Shown: one piece after another, positions 1-11,800 of the stretch
Layout: each line of letters starts with the position of its first letter
Numbering within the stretch: position 1 is the stretch's first letter
Assembly: GCA_948099385.1 (NCBI GenBank)
Contig: CANUEZ040000210.1
Coordinates: 565,501-629,500, forward strand
Origin: Fasciola hepatica
Lineage: Eukaryota; Platyhelminthes; Trematoda; Plagiorchiida; Fasciolidae
Direction: 5' to 3'
DNA length: 64,000 nt
The notes under the pieces: model-generated
What the model was told of the DNA's origin: nothing
The model's input: the letters and a program-made list of their open reading frames with translations, nothing else
Databases searched by the model: none
Made by a program: the position numbers and the translations under genes

Positions 1-2265
1 ACTAGTTTCGTGTCTTTCCTTTTTACACGTTCCCAGATCACTCGGTTCTTGACCAGGCCAGAGCGTACTATCTGTCCGTCGCACTTTAGAAAAAGTCGGA
101 TGTAAGTCCCACAAACGATCTTTCACAATCGAAGGAAAGTTTTGTCCCACCATGTTGAGAGCGCGAAAGGCAGGCCCCTTTGGCTAGTTGATGGTGGCGG
201 GAGAAAGCTACCTGTTTAGCCAAAACCCAAGACCTTATGCTGTTCCAAGTCCCGAATTGGTGTAGCATTACTTGTTCAGAACAGCTGAGCCATGGTATTA
301 CCAAATGACATGCCCACACGTTTGTTGTCAATAATTGGTAGGCTCCAATTGGTAGGTCATTGCTTGGCGTGGTTCGTTGTCGACTGCAATTCTGTGGCTT
401 TGTAGTCCCAGTTCGTAACACCGTCAGAGTACATTGCAGTGTCACTGCTATGTTATTTGGGAAAACGTTTATATAAATGAGAAACAATAAGGGACCTAGC
501 ACTGACCCTCCGGGGACTCCAGAGTGCATTGGGGACGGTTTTGAGAGGCAAGGACCTACTCTGACCGTTGATGACCGATTACGGAGAAAGTCACGGCGAA
601 GAGGGAGCGTGCTGCCGAAGATTCCATAGGATTCCAGCTTGTGTAAAAGAGAAGTATGCTGTGCCCTGAAAAATGCTGTTGAGAAGTCGATTAAGATAGC
701 TCAAGTAATCACGCAGTCGCAATAGGCTCAAATAAGGCTTTCCAAGACGGAGGGCGTAACGGTGATGCCTGACCCTCCCCGCAGGAAGCCATGTTCAAAG
801 GGGGAGATCGAGCCATTCTTGAGCAGGTGTGTCAGTACGACAAGCCTTAGCAAGCCTCCGAAGATATTGCTGGGGGCGTTCCTCAGGCTAATAAGTCTGT
901 AGCTCCCAGGTTGACGGCGATCGTCCTTCTTGAAGAAAGGGCTGATTGTTACTCTCTTCCAAGAGATCTAAGCATCGCTGGAAGAGCTCCGCATAGATTT
1001 CTGCTAATAATAAGGACTTTTCTTCGGTAACTTAGTCCGGGCCCATGCAGATAAATGGATTAAGTTGACTGAGATGGCGCTCTACTTCCTGTCTTGCAAT
1101 AAGTGTAGTGCTTGAATGTTGCTTCGCTGGCAGGCCTGGGAGTTAGGGATGGACAGACATAGTAGTGAGGTGTAGGCTGTCTGGAAAAGTGACATGATAA
1201 TTTCTGTCATTTGAGAAAATGCAGTGGCTGTATGGCAATCCATAGGGCAAAATGCAAGTGGGGCTGCACCAGGCTGCCTGGTTATGCCCACGAACCTAAA
1301 GAGAGCGGATCAGTTTGGGTTCTCTCGCGCGAGAATAGCCCTTCGCCCTTTAATGCGGAACTTCCTTATTCTCACATTGCAAACTCAGCCGCACCCGTTT
1401 CTTACCCCATGGATTTAAGCCTGGCAAAGCCTTCTACTGCGTTTATCCAACCGGCGTCTGATGGATCACGGCATTGAGGACTCGCTGCTGGCCGTGCTTT
1501 TTAGGTGCCTAAAGGAGGAAACAGTCTTCATTGCAACTGTCGAAAGTTTATGCATCGGCTATCTGGTCTAAAGTGCCAATTTTTGGGCCAGAAAATGCTT
1601 GAGTATATCAAAGTGGGTTCCCCCGAATGCACGGATGAGTTTGCACTGGGGGACGCTAGGTGGTCAGCGAATAATGTAGTCAAAATGGGGGGCTTCGAGG
1701 TTACTGTGGCCTAGAGCAGAAAGTACGTTCACTGTATCTACATGGTGGCTCTCGATGGAGGTCACCAGATCATGTGGTAAGGGACCGTGCCCCGTGAGGT
1801 ATCTAGTTGGTTCCTCGAAGTGCTGCTTCCAGGACAGTTTGGCTACTAGGTCTGTTGGTGCCTGACCAAAAGGACTACCAGCCGTTTTCCTCTCCCAACT
1901 GACACTCGGAACATTGAAATCTCCAAATAGTAAGAGCCCGGTAAAGTGACGGCTGCCCTACAGACCTCGCAGCTGTTCTATAATATGAAGAGATTCGTCT
2001 AGATTAGTGTACGCAGGAAGACAAATCAAACCTACCAGGAGAAATTCTGAGGGAGGAGTTCTGGTCCTCACCCATAGGGAGTCAGTAAGGGGAGTTTGGA
2101 GAAGAGGGTAAAGGAAGTAAGAGTAGAGACTAGTGCTGAGATGCAGGCCTACCCCACCGGCTTTACCTCCTCGGGAGTCCTTCCAGACTGAGGTATATCC
2201 TATGATAGGAATTTCACCGTCTAGGTAATCTGGGGTGAGCAAAGTTCCAGATTGACCCCAGGACC
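1..2265 (-). pseudogene. LINE-B: decayed, 5'-truncated non-LTR retrotransposon (endonuclease + RT)
   Basis: On the minus strand, reading from high to low coordinates, several frames carry pieces of one LINE ORF2. An APE-type endonuclease segment lies at about 2265-1960, with a GGKAGGVGLHL stretch and a following LWVRTRTPPSE...VGLICLPAYTNLDESL segment. A GDFN-like block lies near 1920-1880. An RT segment near 950-880 resembles the 'KKxDRxxPGNYRPISL' motif, and near 540-470 the frame reads SGVPGGSVLGPLLFLIYIN, close to the family's GVPQGSVLGPLLFLIYIND. The reading frame is broken many times, so it cannot encode a working protein. The FADD box is not preserved in the part inside the window. The element continues beyond position 1. 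It starts in the middle of the endonuclease, as 5'-truncated LINE insertions do. Clade is CR1/Jockey-like at best. Confidence 0.75.
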
Positions 2266-2269
2266 GCGG

Positions 2270-3600
2270 GGCAGGCAGCCAAGACTTCCTGTTGGCCACC
2301 CCCTTGATACTGCGTATGACCTCATCTTCCCCTGTCGGGTAGTCTCTCATCGCATCCGTTGCCAGAGAATAAACTTCTGGACGTGTTAAGCTTTGGTCAA
2401 CCCAGTATAACTTTTGGAAGCATCCACACAAGTGACCCACTTTATCTTGGACTGGTGCGGAAGAGCGGTCTTGTTCATAAGTGACTCCCCCTACTTCACC
2501 CCGCAGGCAGCAGTTCGATGGCGCGTATGCATACTATGCCTTGGGGTGTTTTTTACGTTCCTAGCCAGTATCTCTTCACAGTCCATCTTACACTCGTTTT
2601 GAAAGCGGGTAACCCGTTGTTTAGCAGCCAAATATGGAAAGGGGTCATGGAGCTTTCCCGCACCCTGTACTCTTCCAGCTTCGCTTGCTTCCTGTGGCCT
2701 GCTTTTCGTGCCCAACAGCGCCATCACGGTGTTACTCTTGCTCTGCGGCTTCTCTGAATTGGAGAGACCTCATCCGCTAACCTCAGGATGTTGTTCTCTA
2801 CTTTCTTCCACGAAGCTTGGACATTGCATTCTCCTGGTTCCACTTCCCAGTCTAGCTGTAGGGCTCTCGTCAGGAGATCAATTTCATTTATCTCGGAAAA
2901 CCCCTTCCTCATTCCTACAGGAACGGATATACCTGCAAGGCTTTACTTGGCGAAAATAACTGCACGGTCACATTTGCCTAGTGGGCTTTCATTTTCATGT
3001 TAGTAGTATAATTGAGGCACTCTTACCATAAGTTCTGGCGTAAAAGCAGCTTGCCCCTCCCGCCACCTGGTCCCTTGCTCGACATGTTGGACGAGGGCTT
3101 CTTCGTGCAATAGGGCTGCCGGCCTTACCCCGAACGACATCACCGGAGCTACCCTCGTTGGACAATAACCTCTGGGGTATTGAGGTTTCCCATTATAAAA
3201 AGCTTACTTCTGCCCGCCATAGTGGTCCTGAGAAACCAAAGTAGTTCTTTGTCTTCGTGACCTTTCGCCGATGGTCCTCTGCATACGCAAGATGGGGCTA
3301 ATTTATACCCCCTTAGCTGCGCTATAACCTCGACCGCATGCACTTTTGGTGTTGCCGGCCCACCTCCACCTGTGCAGGTGTTATTGGCCCGCCGCTTGTT
3401 CCAAAACTGCTACCCCGACCCTCCCGTCCCTGACCGCAGTGAAGTTCTCTGAGGTGAGGTGGCTTACCTTCCTCTCCGGTAGCCGCCAAGTTTCCGCGAG
3501 TGCGATGAAGACCATCGTGCTCAAGTGTGCCCTCAGACCATCACATTTTTTACCCGCATTTGCTACTCTCCTGTGAGCGGCCTGCACGACAGGCCTCATT
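2270..3600 (-). pseudogene. LINE-A: decayed LINE endonuclease and linker
   Basis: A second LINE ORF2 remnant, also on the minus strand. Near 3599-3381 the frame reads LRAHLSTMVFIALAETW, matching the endonuclease 'xIALxETW' block. Near 3340-3150 it reads CRGPSAKGHEDKELLWFL followed by LFIMGNLNTPEV, matching the 'LIxGDFNxP' block with GDF changed to GNL. The linker between endonuclease and RT follows at 2912-2491 (LRLADEVSPIQRSRR and ILARNVKNTPR). The start of the RT region, with DYPTGEDEVIR, sits near 2350-2320. The similarity then switches to the endonuclease of LINE-B near 2265. Many stops and frameshifts are present. LINE-A is therefore older than LINE-B, or the two were joined by deletion. 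Confidence 0.7.
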
Positions 3601-3639
3601 ACATTAAGACCAATGTCGTAGGAGGCAGATTAGTGCTCG

Positions 3640-4230
3640 GTTTCTAGTCCTGCGTGTCCTCCCTTTCTGACGGGGGTGCTAATACATCCTCCTGATAGTG
3701 GCTTCTCGGGGCACTTTCCTGAAATATCCTCCGGACAAAAACTCTAGGGAGGCTGCTGCAGCCGCTGGTATTTTGATTCCTGTTGATTCTCAACTCGTAC
3801 ATTCGCCTTGAAGTTATGGGTGGCGACTCCAACGAACGGTCGTGAAAAATTTCCCCGAAAGCCACTGCAGTTCTGTTTTTTCTTAACATCACTCACTTAT
3901 TTACACTATTGACTTGTTTTATGCGCTGTATGTTTTTATGGACCAACTTTCGTTTGTTCGCATCCAGCGCGCTGCCTTGTCATGTCCTTGTTCTTGACCT
4001 GCGTGACGCAGGTGCTCCTCCCTAGTACGCCGCAATTCAGTTTTCGTTTTCTGAATACTTTTGATCGCATAAATGGGGTTTGTGTCTGTTTCCTGTCGTT
4101 GTTCATTCAATAATCTAGTATCGTAGAATTGCACCGACAATCGCCTCCTGATTTCGGGATCCATTGCAAACGTGGCCACGCAGTGCTCAAAGTTGTCTTA
4201 CAGCGACTTAGTTGAGATAGTGGCACTTCC
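3640..4230 (-). repeat. F1 repeat copy 1 (unidentified, partly open reading frame)
   Basis: This stretch read on the minus strand aligns by eye, with clear but imperfect similarity, to the plus strand at about 61400-61880. An 87-codon open frame at 4179-3919 contains MDPEIRRRLSVQFYDTRLL and then a basic, Arg/Lys/Glu-rich segment. The equivalent frame in the other copy reads TDPETRKRFSMKFYDTRLS. A second conserved frame near 3890-3800 contains GEIFHDRSLE, against GGIFHDPSLQ in the partner. Conservation of these reading frames in two copies suggests a decayed coding region of a mobile element. I do not recognise the family. It may be the 5' region of LINE-A, which follows directly, but the copy at 61 kb has no endonuclease after it. 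Confidence 0.5.
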
Positions 4231-4239
4231 CTCCGTGTT

Positions 4240-5138
4240 CAATATGAATGGTTTACTCCCGTGGTTGACGTGAACTTCTGGCCCGACGTCATCGCAACCT
4301 GAGACACTTCCTTTATCCAACCCGCTCCTGCCAGGAACCTATCGTGTATCTCGGGATGGGGAGTTCCACCAACATTGGTCCAGGTTGTATACTGCTTCCC
4401 TGTTGCCGCCTTCCTAACTGGAAGGCTCTGTTGACCGCCAAGTATCCCGACAAGTCCACCATCCTTACCAAGTTTGTTAAGTGATATCGTACTGCAAGCT
4501 CCCTTAGTCTATTCCCTTTGAGTAGGAGCTCCGGAACCACTTTGCTAACCACCTCGCTATTACTCACCGACGCAATATAGCTATTCTTTATCATTTTCCA
4601 TAAAACACTCGTGAGATATTGATCTGCACCTTCTGTTGCGTCTATCCTGGATTCCAGCAGTACAATCTTACACTTAAGCCAGCAAGATTTCCCGCAGTGG
4701 ACCTCACCCAATCCGGTGTTTCCTAGATGGAATCATCCTCATCGAACTTCCTGGGTTCTGTATGCATAATTGTTAAAAGTCCGTTCCCCCAGCTGAACGC
4801 ACTGCCTCTCCCATCCTGGTTATCTCTGCCCTTCTTACTCGCATCCTAATAACAACTCTCCATAAAGCGGCGGGACTTGTTCACGAGCGATATATTGACC
4901 GAAGCCGCGAGAGGCTCAGAAGCATTCACGTCATCAGAGATGACGTATCATCTTCATATGGAGCTCTAAGACATGGATGTACGGAATATAACCTAGCCTG
5001 TTTGAGACTGGTAAACAATAGATGAAGCCCATGGCGACCAACTTATGCATTGACTGTAGGGTCTAGGTAGGCTAGGGCGAGTCAGTTCCCTTATCTACTA
5101 TCTGGATGTTGACGGTCTCGAGCAAATTTGGTGGGCGG
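4240..5138. other. Unassigned stretch between F1 and the first LTR
   Basis: The only notable frame is a 133-codon open frame on the minus strand at 4711-4313, with no domain I recognise. The last bases before the LTR (about 5122-5138) are G-rich and could be a decayed polypurine tract for the plus-oriented LTR at 5139. The internal end of a BEL element is not recognisable here. Confidence 0.3.
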
Positions 5139-5520
5139 TGCAACGGTCACGTGTGGAAATCCTCCCCAGTCGTTGTCATATACTTGTATTGTTGAGACTA
5201 TGTTTCTTACCTTTTGACCCTCAAACAATTACAGCACGCATCAACCACTACACTTGAACATTTGTTTATATTTTGCTCACGTGCTGTGGCAGATTTTCGA
5301 TTTGAACTCGGACTGCCGTGACAGTCGTATCTGGCAGTGCCCTTTGCTAAACTCTGATCTTCGTCGCTAAACGTTTTGGCCGTAAAGTTGAGGTTCGTAG
5401 ATAATTTGTATGCGTATTATTTGTCAATTTAGTACCGTCGAATCAGCGAATAAATCTTCTTCTGACTTTGGGATTCGTCAATTGGGCTACGTGTTACTCA
5501 CGATCGGAATAACCGTTACA
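5139..5520 (+). repeat. BEL/Pao LTR, copy 1, plus orientation
   Basis: This 382-bp segment begins TGCAAC and ends GTTACA. It is the reverse complement, with only scattered substitutions (about 97% identity by eye over the inner 350 bp), of 11801-12182. Both copies are exactly 382 bp, which supports these boundaries as true LTR ends (TG...CA). The other copy is positioned as the 5' LTR of the minus-strand BEL/Pao element. This one points the opposite way, so it is not a normal 3' LTR of that element. Confidence 0.8.
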
Positions 5521-6560
5521 GGCGACAGACCTATTAGCGGCCCAGGAAACTGACAGTAGTCATTACTTTTTCATATGGGTATCACTCCCACTCATGGATG
5601 AGGCTAGAAAAAAAGGGTCTCGGTTTATAACATTGAAGCTTTTGCACTACGCACCAGAAGATGAAGCCCTCGGTGTGCTCCCTAACGCCGTTTCCTCTAT
5701 AGACTTCTACGAGCACAGCAAAAGACAAAAGTTTCAGACAAATCTAGACACTAGACCATATCAGCATTAACTCCAGAAATCAAAGATATATAGCAACTTA
5801 TGTGGACTCTTGACTGAAACTAAGCGGCCAACCTGAAGACAGAACTCGGGCCACTCGAAAACTACTGTTACCGGGCAGTATAGGCGTAAGTTTCGGCCTG
5901 GAGATATTTGAATCAGTGAGGACTGCCGGATTTCTGAGGAGCTAAGCTTGAAAGGTGCTAAACTGACCTGCTAAGGTTAATGCGAAAAATAAGGTAGTTT
6001 CGGAATTTCAAGTGACCTACCGGTTATATTTATAATGAGAAAAATTGGAGAATTTTTCTTGGTGAGGATACTTTGATCAACCAACTTGTTTTCATTTATG
6101 TATACAAGGCTATCGAATTCAACTGTATGGGCCACTCGTATCTGATAATGGTTAAAAGTGTGTGGAATGACTGAGAACATTGGAATGTTTCTAAAGTATT
6201 TTTTGGAAGGGCGGCCCTTACTTCACACTGTCTCGGAGCCCTTTTTTCTTTGAAAAACTTGCCGCTGGAGGTGCTGAGCTTTGAGGAGGGTGACTGGATG
6301 AGGTAGACACTGAGGCATGTTTTGGTCGACTTTGAGCACCCTATGCCATCCCTTGGTACAAGGATGTTCCTACAAGTGGTCAACAAGTGCTCGCCCCAAA
6401 GTTCCCATCACTTCAAAAACAGTGTCTAGTCGTGTGCCAAATTAGAGTTTCGACAAACTAACTCCATTCTTAATCGTTACGATCGTATCCAGTTATACTG
6501 AAATGTTCTTCAAGGACCGTGCAAAGGACTGGGACCTACAGGAGGATGCATGGAGGGTAA
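5521..6560. other. Spacer between LTR copy 1 and the BEL/Pao coding end
   Basis: No recognisable coding domain on either strand. The 3' LTR expected just beyond the BEL/Pao coding end (below about 6540, minus orientation) is not seen here. This could be host flank, an unrelated insertion, or the other side of a rearrangement. Confidence 0.3.
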
Positions 6561-6639
6561 ATGGACCAATTCGGCTTCAGTGGGCATCAGTAGACTTGGT
6601 TTGAGTTTGGCCTGTCGCGTCGAAGTCTCCCTCGCCACT

Positions 6640-7816
6640 ATCACCCTCAAGCAAACATATCTTACAGATATCCCGCAACACGTTTCCTTTGTCCGTTTTC
6701 TTCACCACTGTGCGTACGAGGCCATCGATTTCTGTACGGCAGTCCTTGATCACTCCAGTAGGCCATTTGCATGAAGGCAAATGGCTCTCCACAAGGATGA
6801 CTGCATTGTGGCGTTTAAAAAATCCCATTTTGGAGACTAACTTTTGCCGAAGCTGCAGGGTTATAAGTAATCCCCTGTCCAAAGTTTTCGGCATGCCTGT
6901 GCCATTTGGTTTACTTGTCTCCGTTCTATGACGTACATTCCACGTGAAGTTTTCAGCGTAATTGCCACTAGGTTTGATCGCAACAATGGCAAATCGTGAG
7001 GAGTGAGAGCCGGTTCACCTTCCCGGTCTGGGACGATCGACACCAGGGGTCCGTTGTTCAGTATGCTTTCTACTTCTGCTACTAAAGTAGTCAGCGTCTC
7101 GTCATCGAGGTTTCGTTGTGAGGTCAGGGCCGTGAAGATTCTCCTAGCCGATAGTATTAGCCTTTCCCAAAGGCCACCACGATGACTGGCACAAGGTGGG
7201 TTGAAGTGCCATTCCATCCCCTTTGCTACTTTCCAGGAGGTTCCACCATTTGTCTAACTCCTTATGGGCTCCAACGAAGTTCGAGCCATCGTCTGAGCAT
7301 ACGTTCTTGGGGACGCCCCACCTCACGATGAACCTTTGAAAGGCCATTAGAAATGAATCGGTGGTCATATTATACACCAGTTCAAGACGGATTGCTCCGG
7401 ATTACGAACACGTTATCAGGCAGCCATACCTCTTTTGCTTGCTCCCTCGTTGTTTTACAAAAACGGGCCAAAGCAGTAAAAGCTAATTTCTACGAACGGG
7501 CACCATCCCGATTGAACTTCCACGGCTGGAAGGGGGCCATCATTTGTTGGCCTGCTGCCGCTCTCCGGCGACGACAAGCGATGCAGTTGCCTTTGACTCG
7601 CTTGACCATCGCTGGTCCCTTTGTCACCCAAAATCGTCGATTTATATTGTTCAATAGATGGTTCAAACCTGCGTGTCCCTCTTCTCGATTTACATGGTCT
7701 ATCGGGCACCTCGTTATGTAGTGGTCACCAGGGACTATTATGGGATATTTTGTTTCGTAATCTAGATTTGAATTCGTCAGACGCCCTCCATCTCTCATTA
7801 GTCCGTTGGCTCGCAC
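6640..7816 (-). pseudogene. BEL/Pao integrase and C-terminal DUF5641-like region (decayed)
   Basis: Three parts of a BEL/Pao integrase occur in order on the minus strand. At 7816-7490 is the zinc-binding part, with H...H...C..C residues (GRLTNS, HAGLNHLLNNINRRFW, NCIACRRR). At 7377-6861 is the catalytic core: IVRWGVPKNVCSDDGSNFVG contains the second catalytic Asp region, and ASHRGGLWERLI plus EVESILNNGPL are BEL/Pao hallmarks. At 6894-6640 is the DUF5641-like tail (GVIKDCRTEIDGLVR ... ICLLEG). The three parts lie in different frames with stops between them. The integrase would insert reverse-transcribed DNA into the host genome, but this copy cannot make it. No polyprotein could be read through. 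Confidence 0.85.
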
Positions 7817-8579
7817 AGGTATTAGTCTTCGGATACTGCTGTAAACGGCCTTCTTCCCTCAGTGTTATCATTTATCCTGGCTAGCTCGCGGGCCTCGAAC
7901 GAGAAAGCGTCTGGTTGTAGTATGCGTAGAACGTCGAGTTCGGCTTGGCTCAGTTCGCCCGGTAGAATCGTCCCCACATTTAATGTGTTCTACGGTCTTG
8001 TGTCTTTCAAAATCAATAGGGGTACTTTGTATCGTGTCCGCCAGACCATGGCTCTTAACACTTTTATCCAGTCAGGGAAGTGGCACACTTTTTCTATCAG
8101 GTTCACTCCTCTATGGACTCCTTAGCCAGTAACAAACGTTTGTTTTCCATATCGCCATCGTCAGGCTTGGCGGTAGGTGATGTTGGCCACATCTCTTTAA
8201 ATGCAGTTGTGAAGTCCGGTCCATTCATTCATATCTGCAGCCTTTCTAGTGCTCTTAGGCCTCTCCAGAAGAAGTAGGTCGGGGTCCTGGCGGATTGTAC
8301 ATAGTGCCGCTGATCGGTCTTGGTCGATTCATGTATCACAGTGAGTCTGTTGGCCACGAAAGTGGTAAAACGGGTGTGAGTGTTGTTTATGTAATGCAGT
8401 ACTTTGGCTAAGCCCGTCCAAAAGTTGGATTCCCAGTTTATCTGATTAAATCACCTTCTAGTCAGCGTCACGGTTTTCACTGCAGTCGGTTCGAGCCTCG
8501 GAATGGACACCGTCTCAAGTGGAGCTAACCTCGCCCCTGCTAATGCTGTCTGATTGTGTCACCAACCACCTTCGTCTAC

Positions 8580-8830
8580 TCAGCAGCCATAAGCCACTAC
8601 CCCGTGGCCTACTCCCGGTGCATCGGAAAGCAAGTGGAGTTGGGCGCTTCGTGTACACTTGATTTCTGGCAAGCATCTTGACATCTTGGCCTCACTAAGT
8701 TGGCCTAGGCTGTGCAACCAGCCAAGCCATTGCTTGTCGTCGTCGCCCCGGAGAGTTTCATCCCAACCCGCCCCTCTGCGGCACAGCGATTGTAGCAAGC
8801 ACTTTCCCGGTAACAATCATAGTGAAAAAA
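8580..8830 (-). pseudogene. BEL/Pao RNase H-proximal pol segment (decayed)
   Basis: The minus-strand frame contains LLQSLCRRGAGWDETL, WLGWLHSLGQLSE and QLHLLSDAPGVGHGVVAYG. It corresponds to the BEL/Pao pattern of a GWDE box, a W..W spacing, then QLHxFSDAS..GYGAVAY at the start of the RNase H-like domain. It lies between RT (about 9129-9812) and integrase (below 7816), as expected for pol order. Sequence at 7820-8570 between the blocks is in the right place for the rest of RNase H but shows no motif I can defend. Confidence 0.75.
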
Positions 8831-9128
8831 GGCTGAAGTATCATTGGGGCTTGACACTGATTACAGGATTCCCCTCCGTGTGGCTGGTCGTTTGGGTAGG
8901 TCAAGAGTCAATATCAATTCGTCCACTTCGGGCTTCCATCAAGCCCTAAGAGTGCGCTGCCTTTGTGAAGAGGGCCCCGAAAGCTCTCTCGCGCACCCAG
9001 TTTTCTCAGACTTTGAAATAACGCTGAGCACCTCAGGGCTGTTTGAAGTCCATTTAGTGAGGTTGAATCCCCCGGCTTTTAGAGTGGCGATCAGTTTGGC
9101 CATATATAGATTAGCAGTATTTGGGCCA

Positions 9129-9812
9129 TCAAACGGACACAGAAAATCGTCCACGTAGAAGTGATCTAATGCTCTTCCTTACAGATTGCTGTGCCGCCAA
9201 AAAGCTTGAAGAATTCCCGGGGGGCAAAGTGGCACGGGAGGGAGACGGTGCCGTCCCAAAGGGGTGAGCCGCCAGCCCGTATTCGTCCGGTGTGTGGGTA
9301 AAGCCGCTTTCAGGCCATCGGAGAAGATGAAAGGCGTCCCTGTCTTCAAAGGGCATCTTCCCTTTTAAAAATGTTTCACGTATGTCTGCAGAGGCGACCA
9401 CTTTTTCGAGCCGGAAACGACATAAGACCTCGACTAGTGGCGCTGCCCCGTCTGGGCCCTGCCGTGTGTGGCCGTTGAGTGATACACCCTGACATTTCGC
9501 GGCAAAATCGAAGACCGCCCTGAACTTACCAGGTCTTCTTGGGTTGACGATTGAGTGATGGGGTGAGTACCACCTCAATTTTGCGTTGATTCCTGCTGTA
9601 TCTACTTTTTATGTGTAACCCAAGTCTATGTCATATTGCGTGGTTCGCATATATTCTATCCTCAATTGCGGTTCTCGGATTAGCTTGTTATGGACGTAGC
9701 ATATTATTTTCAGGGCCACTTCTCGACCTTTCGGCATTGGTTTTATGTGTGGTCTCCAAGACACTGGTACCTCGAAGCAACCTGTTACGTGCCTGGCGTT
9801 CCCGGCCACCAT
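9129..9812 (-). pseudogene. BEL/Pao reverse transcriptase (decayed)
   Basis: Two open minus-strand pieces carry the BEL/Pao RT. At 9812-9609 the frame resembles the N-terminal 'GHYExPLxWR...YxxxxxDxxxxGY' block (GCFEVPVSWR ... MRTTQYDIDLGYT). At 9578-9129 it reads SPHHSIVNPRRPGKFRAVFD, then VSLNGHTRQGPDGAAPLVEV, ASADIRETFLKGKMPFEDRD and a RWPESG block. The family pattern is YLPHHxVxxPxKxxKxRVVFDxSA ... LLxGPDLxxxLxxVLxRFRxxxVAxxADIxxMFxQVxVxxxDxxxLRFLW. The first catalytic Asp (ADI) is present. Frameshifts and loss of the later palm motifs make it non-functional. Confidence 0.85.
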
Positions 9813-10169
9813 TTTTGGAACCGACGTATCTTATTGAGACGGGGAACCTCTACCAACGGACAAGTCGACAAGTTCGGCTTTATACAGTTCTTGGAATGCC
9901 TGTTCAATGTTCGCAGTTTCCAGTGAAGTGCAGTTGATTTGAATCTGTGCGGTATCTCCCGTTTGCAATACCATATAAAGTCCAACTAAACGTTGTGCGT
10001 ACTGCCTACGGTGCTTTTCTGATCTCTATTCTTCGACCAAGGACCCACTGCGCTTCCGGCAGATCACAACCAAGCAACAGGTCTATTTTTCTATTCTGCC
10101 ACTCCTCGATTGTAACATCGTCTAGGTGCAGCCACTGACTCAGAATCGATTGCACCGACAAAGGTGCGC

Positions 10170-10454
10170 TCATTGCAGATCCTTCATGGCGAATACTTCT
10201 GGGCTTTCTGCTCTATTATTGTTGACCAGGAAAATGAGTTGTAGGTGCACTTTAGTCGACTGGATGATTTGGGTGCTACTCACTGTGCTCAACACTGATG
10301 AAGATTGGTCCCCTGTTATCCCATATCTCGCTGCAAACTCTTTCCTCGCTAGAGTGGTATCCCAGCCACTATCTACAAAGTCCAACGCCTTTACCATCCC
10401 AACTGTGGTTTCTACGCCGACCACTACTACTCCCAGGCGGATCGGTTTATTCAC
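10170..10454 (-). pseudogene. BEL/Pao aspartic protease-like segment
   Basis: A 94-codon minus-strand frame contains ALDFVDSGWDTTLARKEFAARYGITGDQSSS. This matches the retropepsin block ALLDxGSxxTLIRxxxAxxLGLxG of BEL/Pao elements, with DSG as the catalytic triad. The Ser after Asp-Ser-Gly is Trp here. It lies between gag and RT, the expected position. Confidence 0.75.
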
Positions 10455-10738
10455 AGAGGAGACATTGAGCGGGCAACGCTTAGCTCCAGAGTTTCTTCAG
10501 CATCCAATTTCCTGGGTTTTCGCGGTAGATAATGGTGTTTCCCCTGGCATTCAACCTGACTACAACTTGTTATCATTCGGCACACAACTGCCCGATGCGA
10601 ATCGTTGAGACAAACAAAGCAGGCACCCAGGCTCTAAGCCACTCCCCATAGTTCTTCGAAGTCTGCCTCGCGGAAGCGAGGATATTCCACTAGGTGAGGT
10701 AGCGAGCCACAAGCCTTAAGTACCGTCAAATTTTAACC

Positions 10739-11491
10739 TTAGAGGGATATTGTGTGTGTGTTTGCCCATGGTTGACCTCTGCTTAGTTTCCTGATCCAGC
10801 TCTGTGCTGCCGCAGCCCTAGGTAGCGGGTCCTCCCTATGCGAAAGTTGATGGAAACCACTGTTTGCTCTACAGGCGTGCATGTCCATAAATTGCCTCAG
10901 GTCCCCAAAGGTAGTTTCCTCGCCCAAACCTACTACTCAATTTGGATTCAAAGGCCCATCTACTCTATAGTCCTTTGGGTAAACTGCGCACTATGGTCTC
11001 CAATTTGTGAAGGGCATTCGGGTCTAATGGATAATCAAGGTGATTGGAGGAAATGCCTCAGATTTTCAATCTTTATCGCTGGACTGACTAGAGAATCTGA
11101 CTCGCCCTCGGAACGTCTTCCCTCGGACAGCAACCCGTCGATCAAGTTGCGAGAGACCTCAAGTGGTCACCCGAACGGGTCCTTCAGAGTTTCACGTGCT
11201 TGGGTGTAACCAGGAACCCAGCATCGAACACTCGTTGATCGCTTACCTGGCTGTTCCGCGACAGTAGTGTTGCAGATAGAAGGATCCCTGTCCATGACCA
11301 GGTACTCCCCTTTCCACCAAGATTTCATATTGTGTAGTGAATTCGCGGTACCGTACCAAGCTTCCATCGATTGGGGACAATTTCACCCTCGGTAAGTCAA
11401 TTGCGAGCGCTTTATTGGCACAAGTTGGCTTCAATCTTTCTATGAAATTTCTAGGCCGAATGACCGCAAGCTCCGCGGTTTTCAAGACCAC
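10739..11491 (-). pseudogene. BEL/Pao gag (DUF1759-like), decayed
   Basis: The minus-strand frame at 11491-11243 contains LPRVKLSPIDGSLVRYREFTTQYE and then HYCRGTAR, the DUF1759 pattern 'LPKxxLPxFxGDxxxWxxFxxxFE'. At 11367-11167 a frame continues YTQARETLKDPFG, matching 'YxxAxxxLxxxFG'. At 10927-10739 a frame contains LRQFMDMHACRANSGF. These are consecutive gag blocks in shifted frames. The leader between LTR copy 2 and gag is 11492-11800; a TTGGTACTTCCGAGG stretch just inside the LTR could be the primer-binding site, but the tRNA was not assigned. Confidence 0.75.
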
Positions 11492-11800
11492 CTCTCGCTT
11501 CCGTCCTCCAAGTTGTTCTTTCCCAGTTGACTAAGCTTCTTTCCTAGCCTGCCTAAGCTTGTTTTCTAATTTTACCATTCGCAATCTATAAATATCACTG
11601 GGTTTAAATTCTATATCGTTGGTTGAAGTACATGAAGTTGAATTGTCAGGGCTGGCAGATCTAACAATATCTAGAGATTCAGTGCCACCCAAAAATAACC
11701 CACGGACTTACCGAGTTACGTCCTGCGCAATTTTGGTTTTCCTTTGCCTTCTTCTTGACACTCCCGCTTGATTTCCCCTCGGAAGTACCAAGTTGAGTAC

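Noticed and set aside
5139..6560. Simple inversion of the BEL/Pao 3' end to explain the inverted LTR
   Set aside because: Not accepted as fact: the 5-bp flanks do not match as a target duplication and no BEL/Pao internal end is recognisable next to 5139. Left as one of several explanations.
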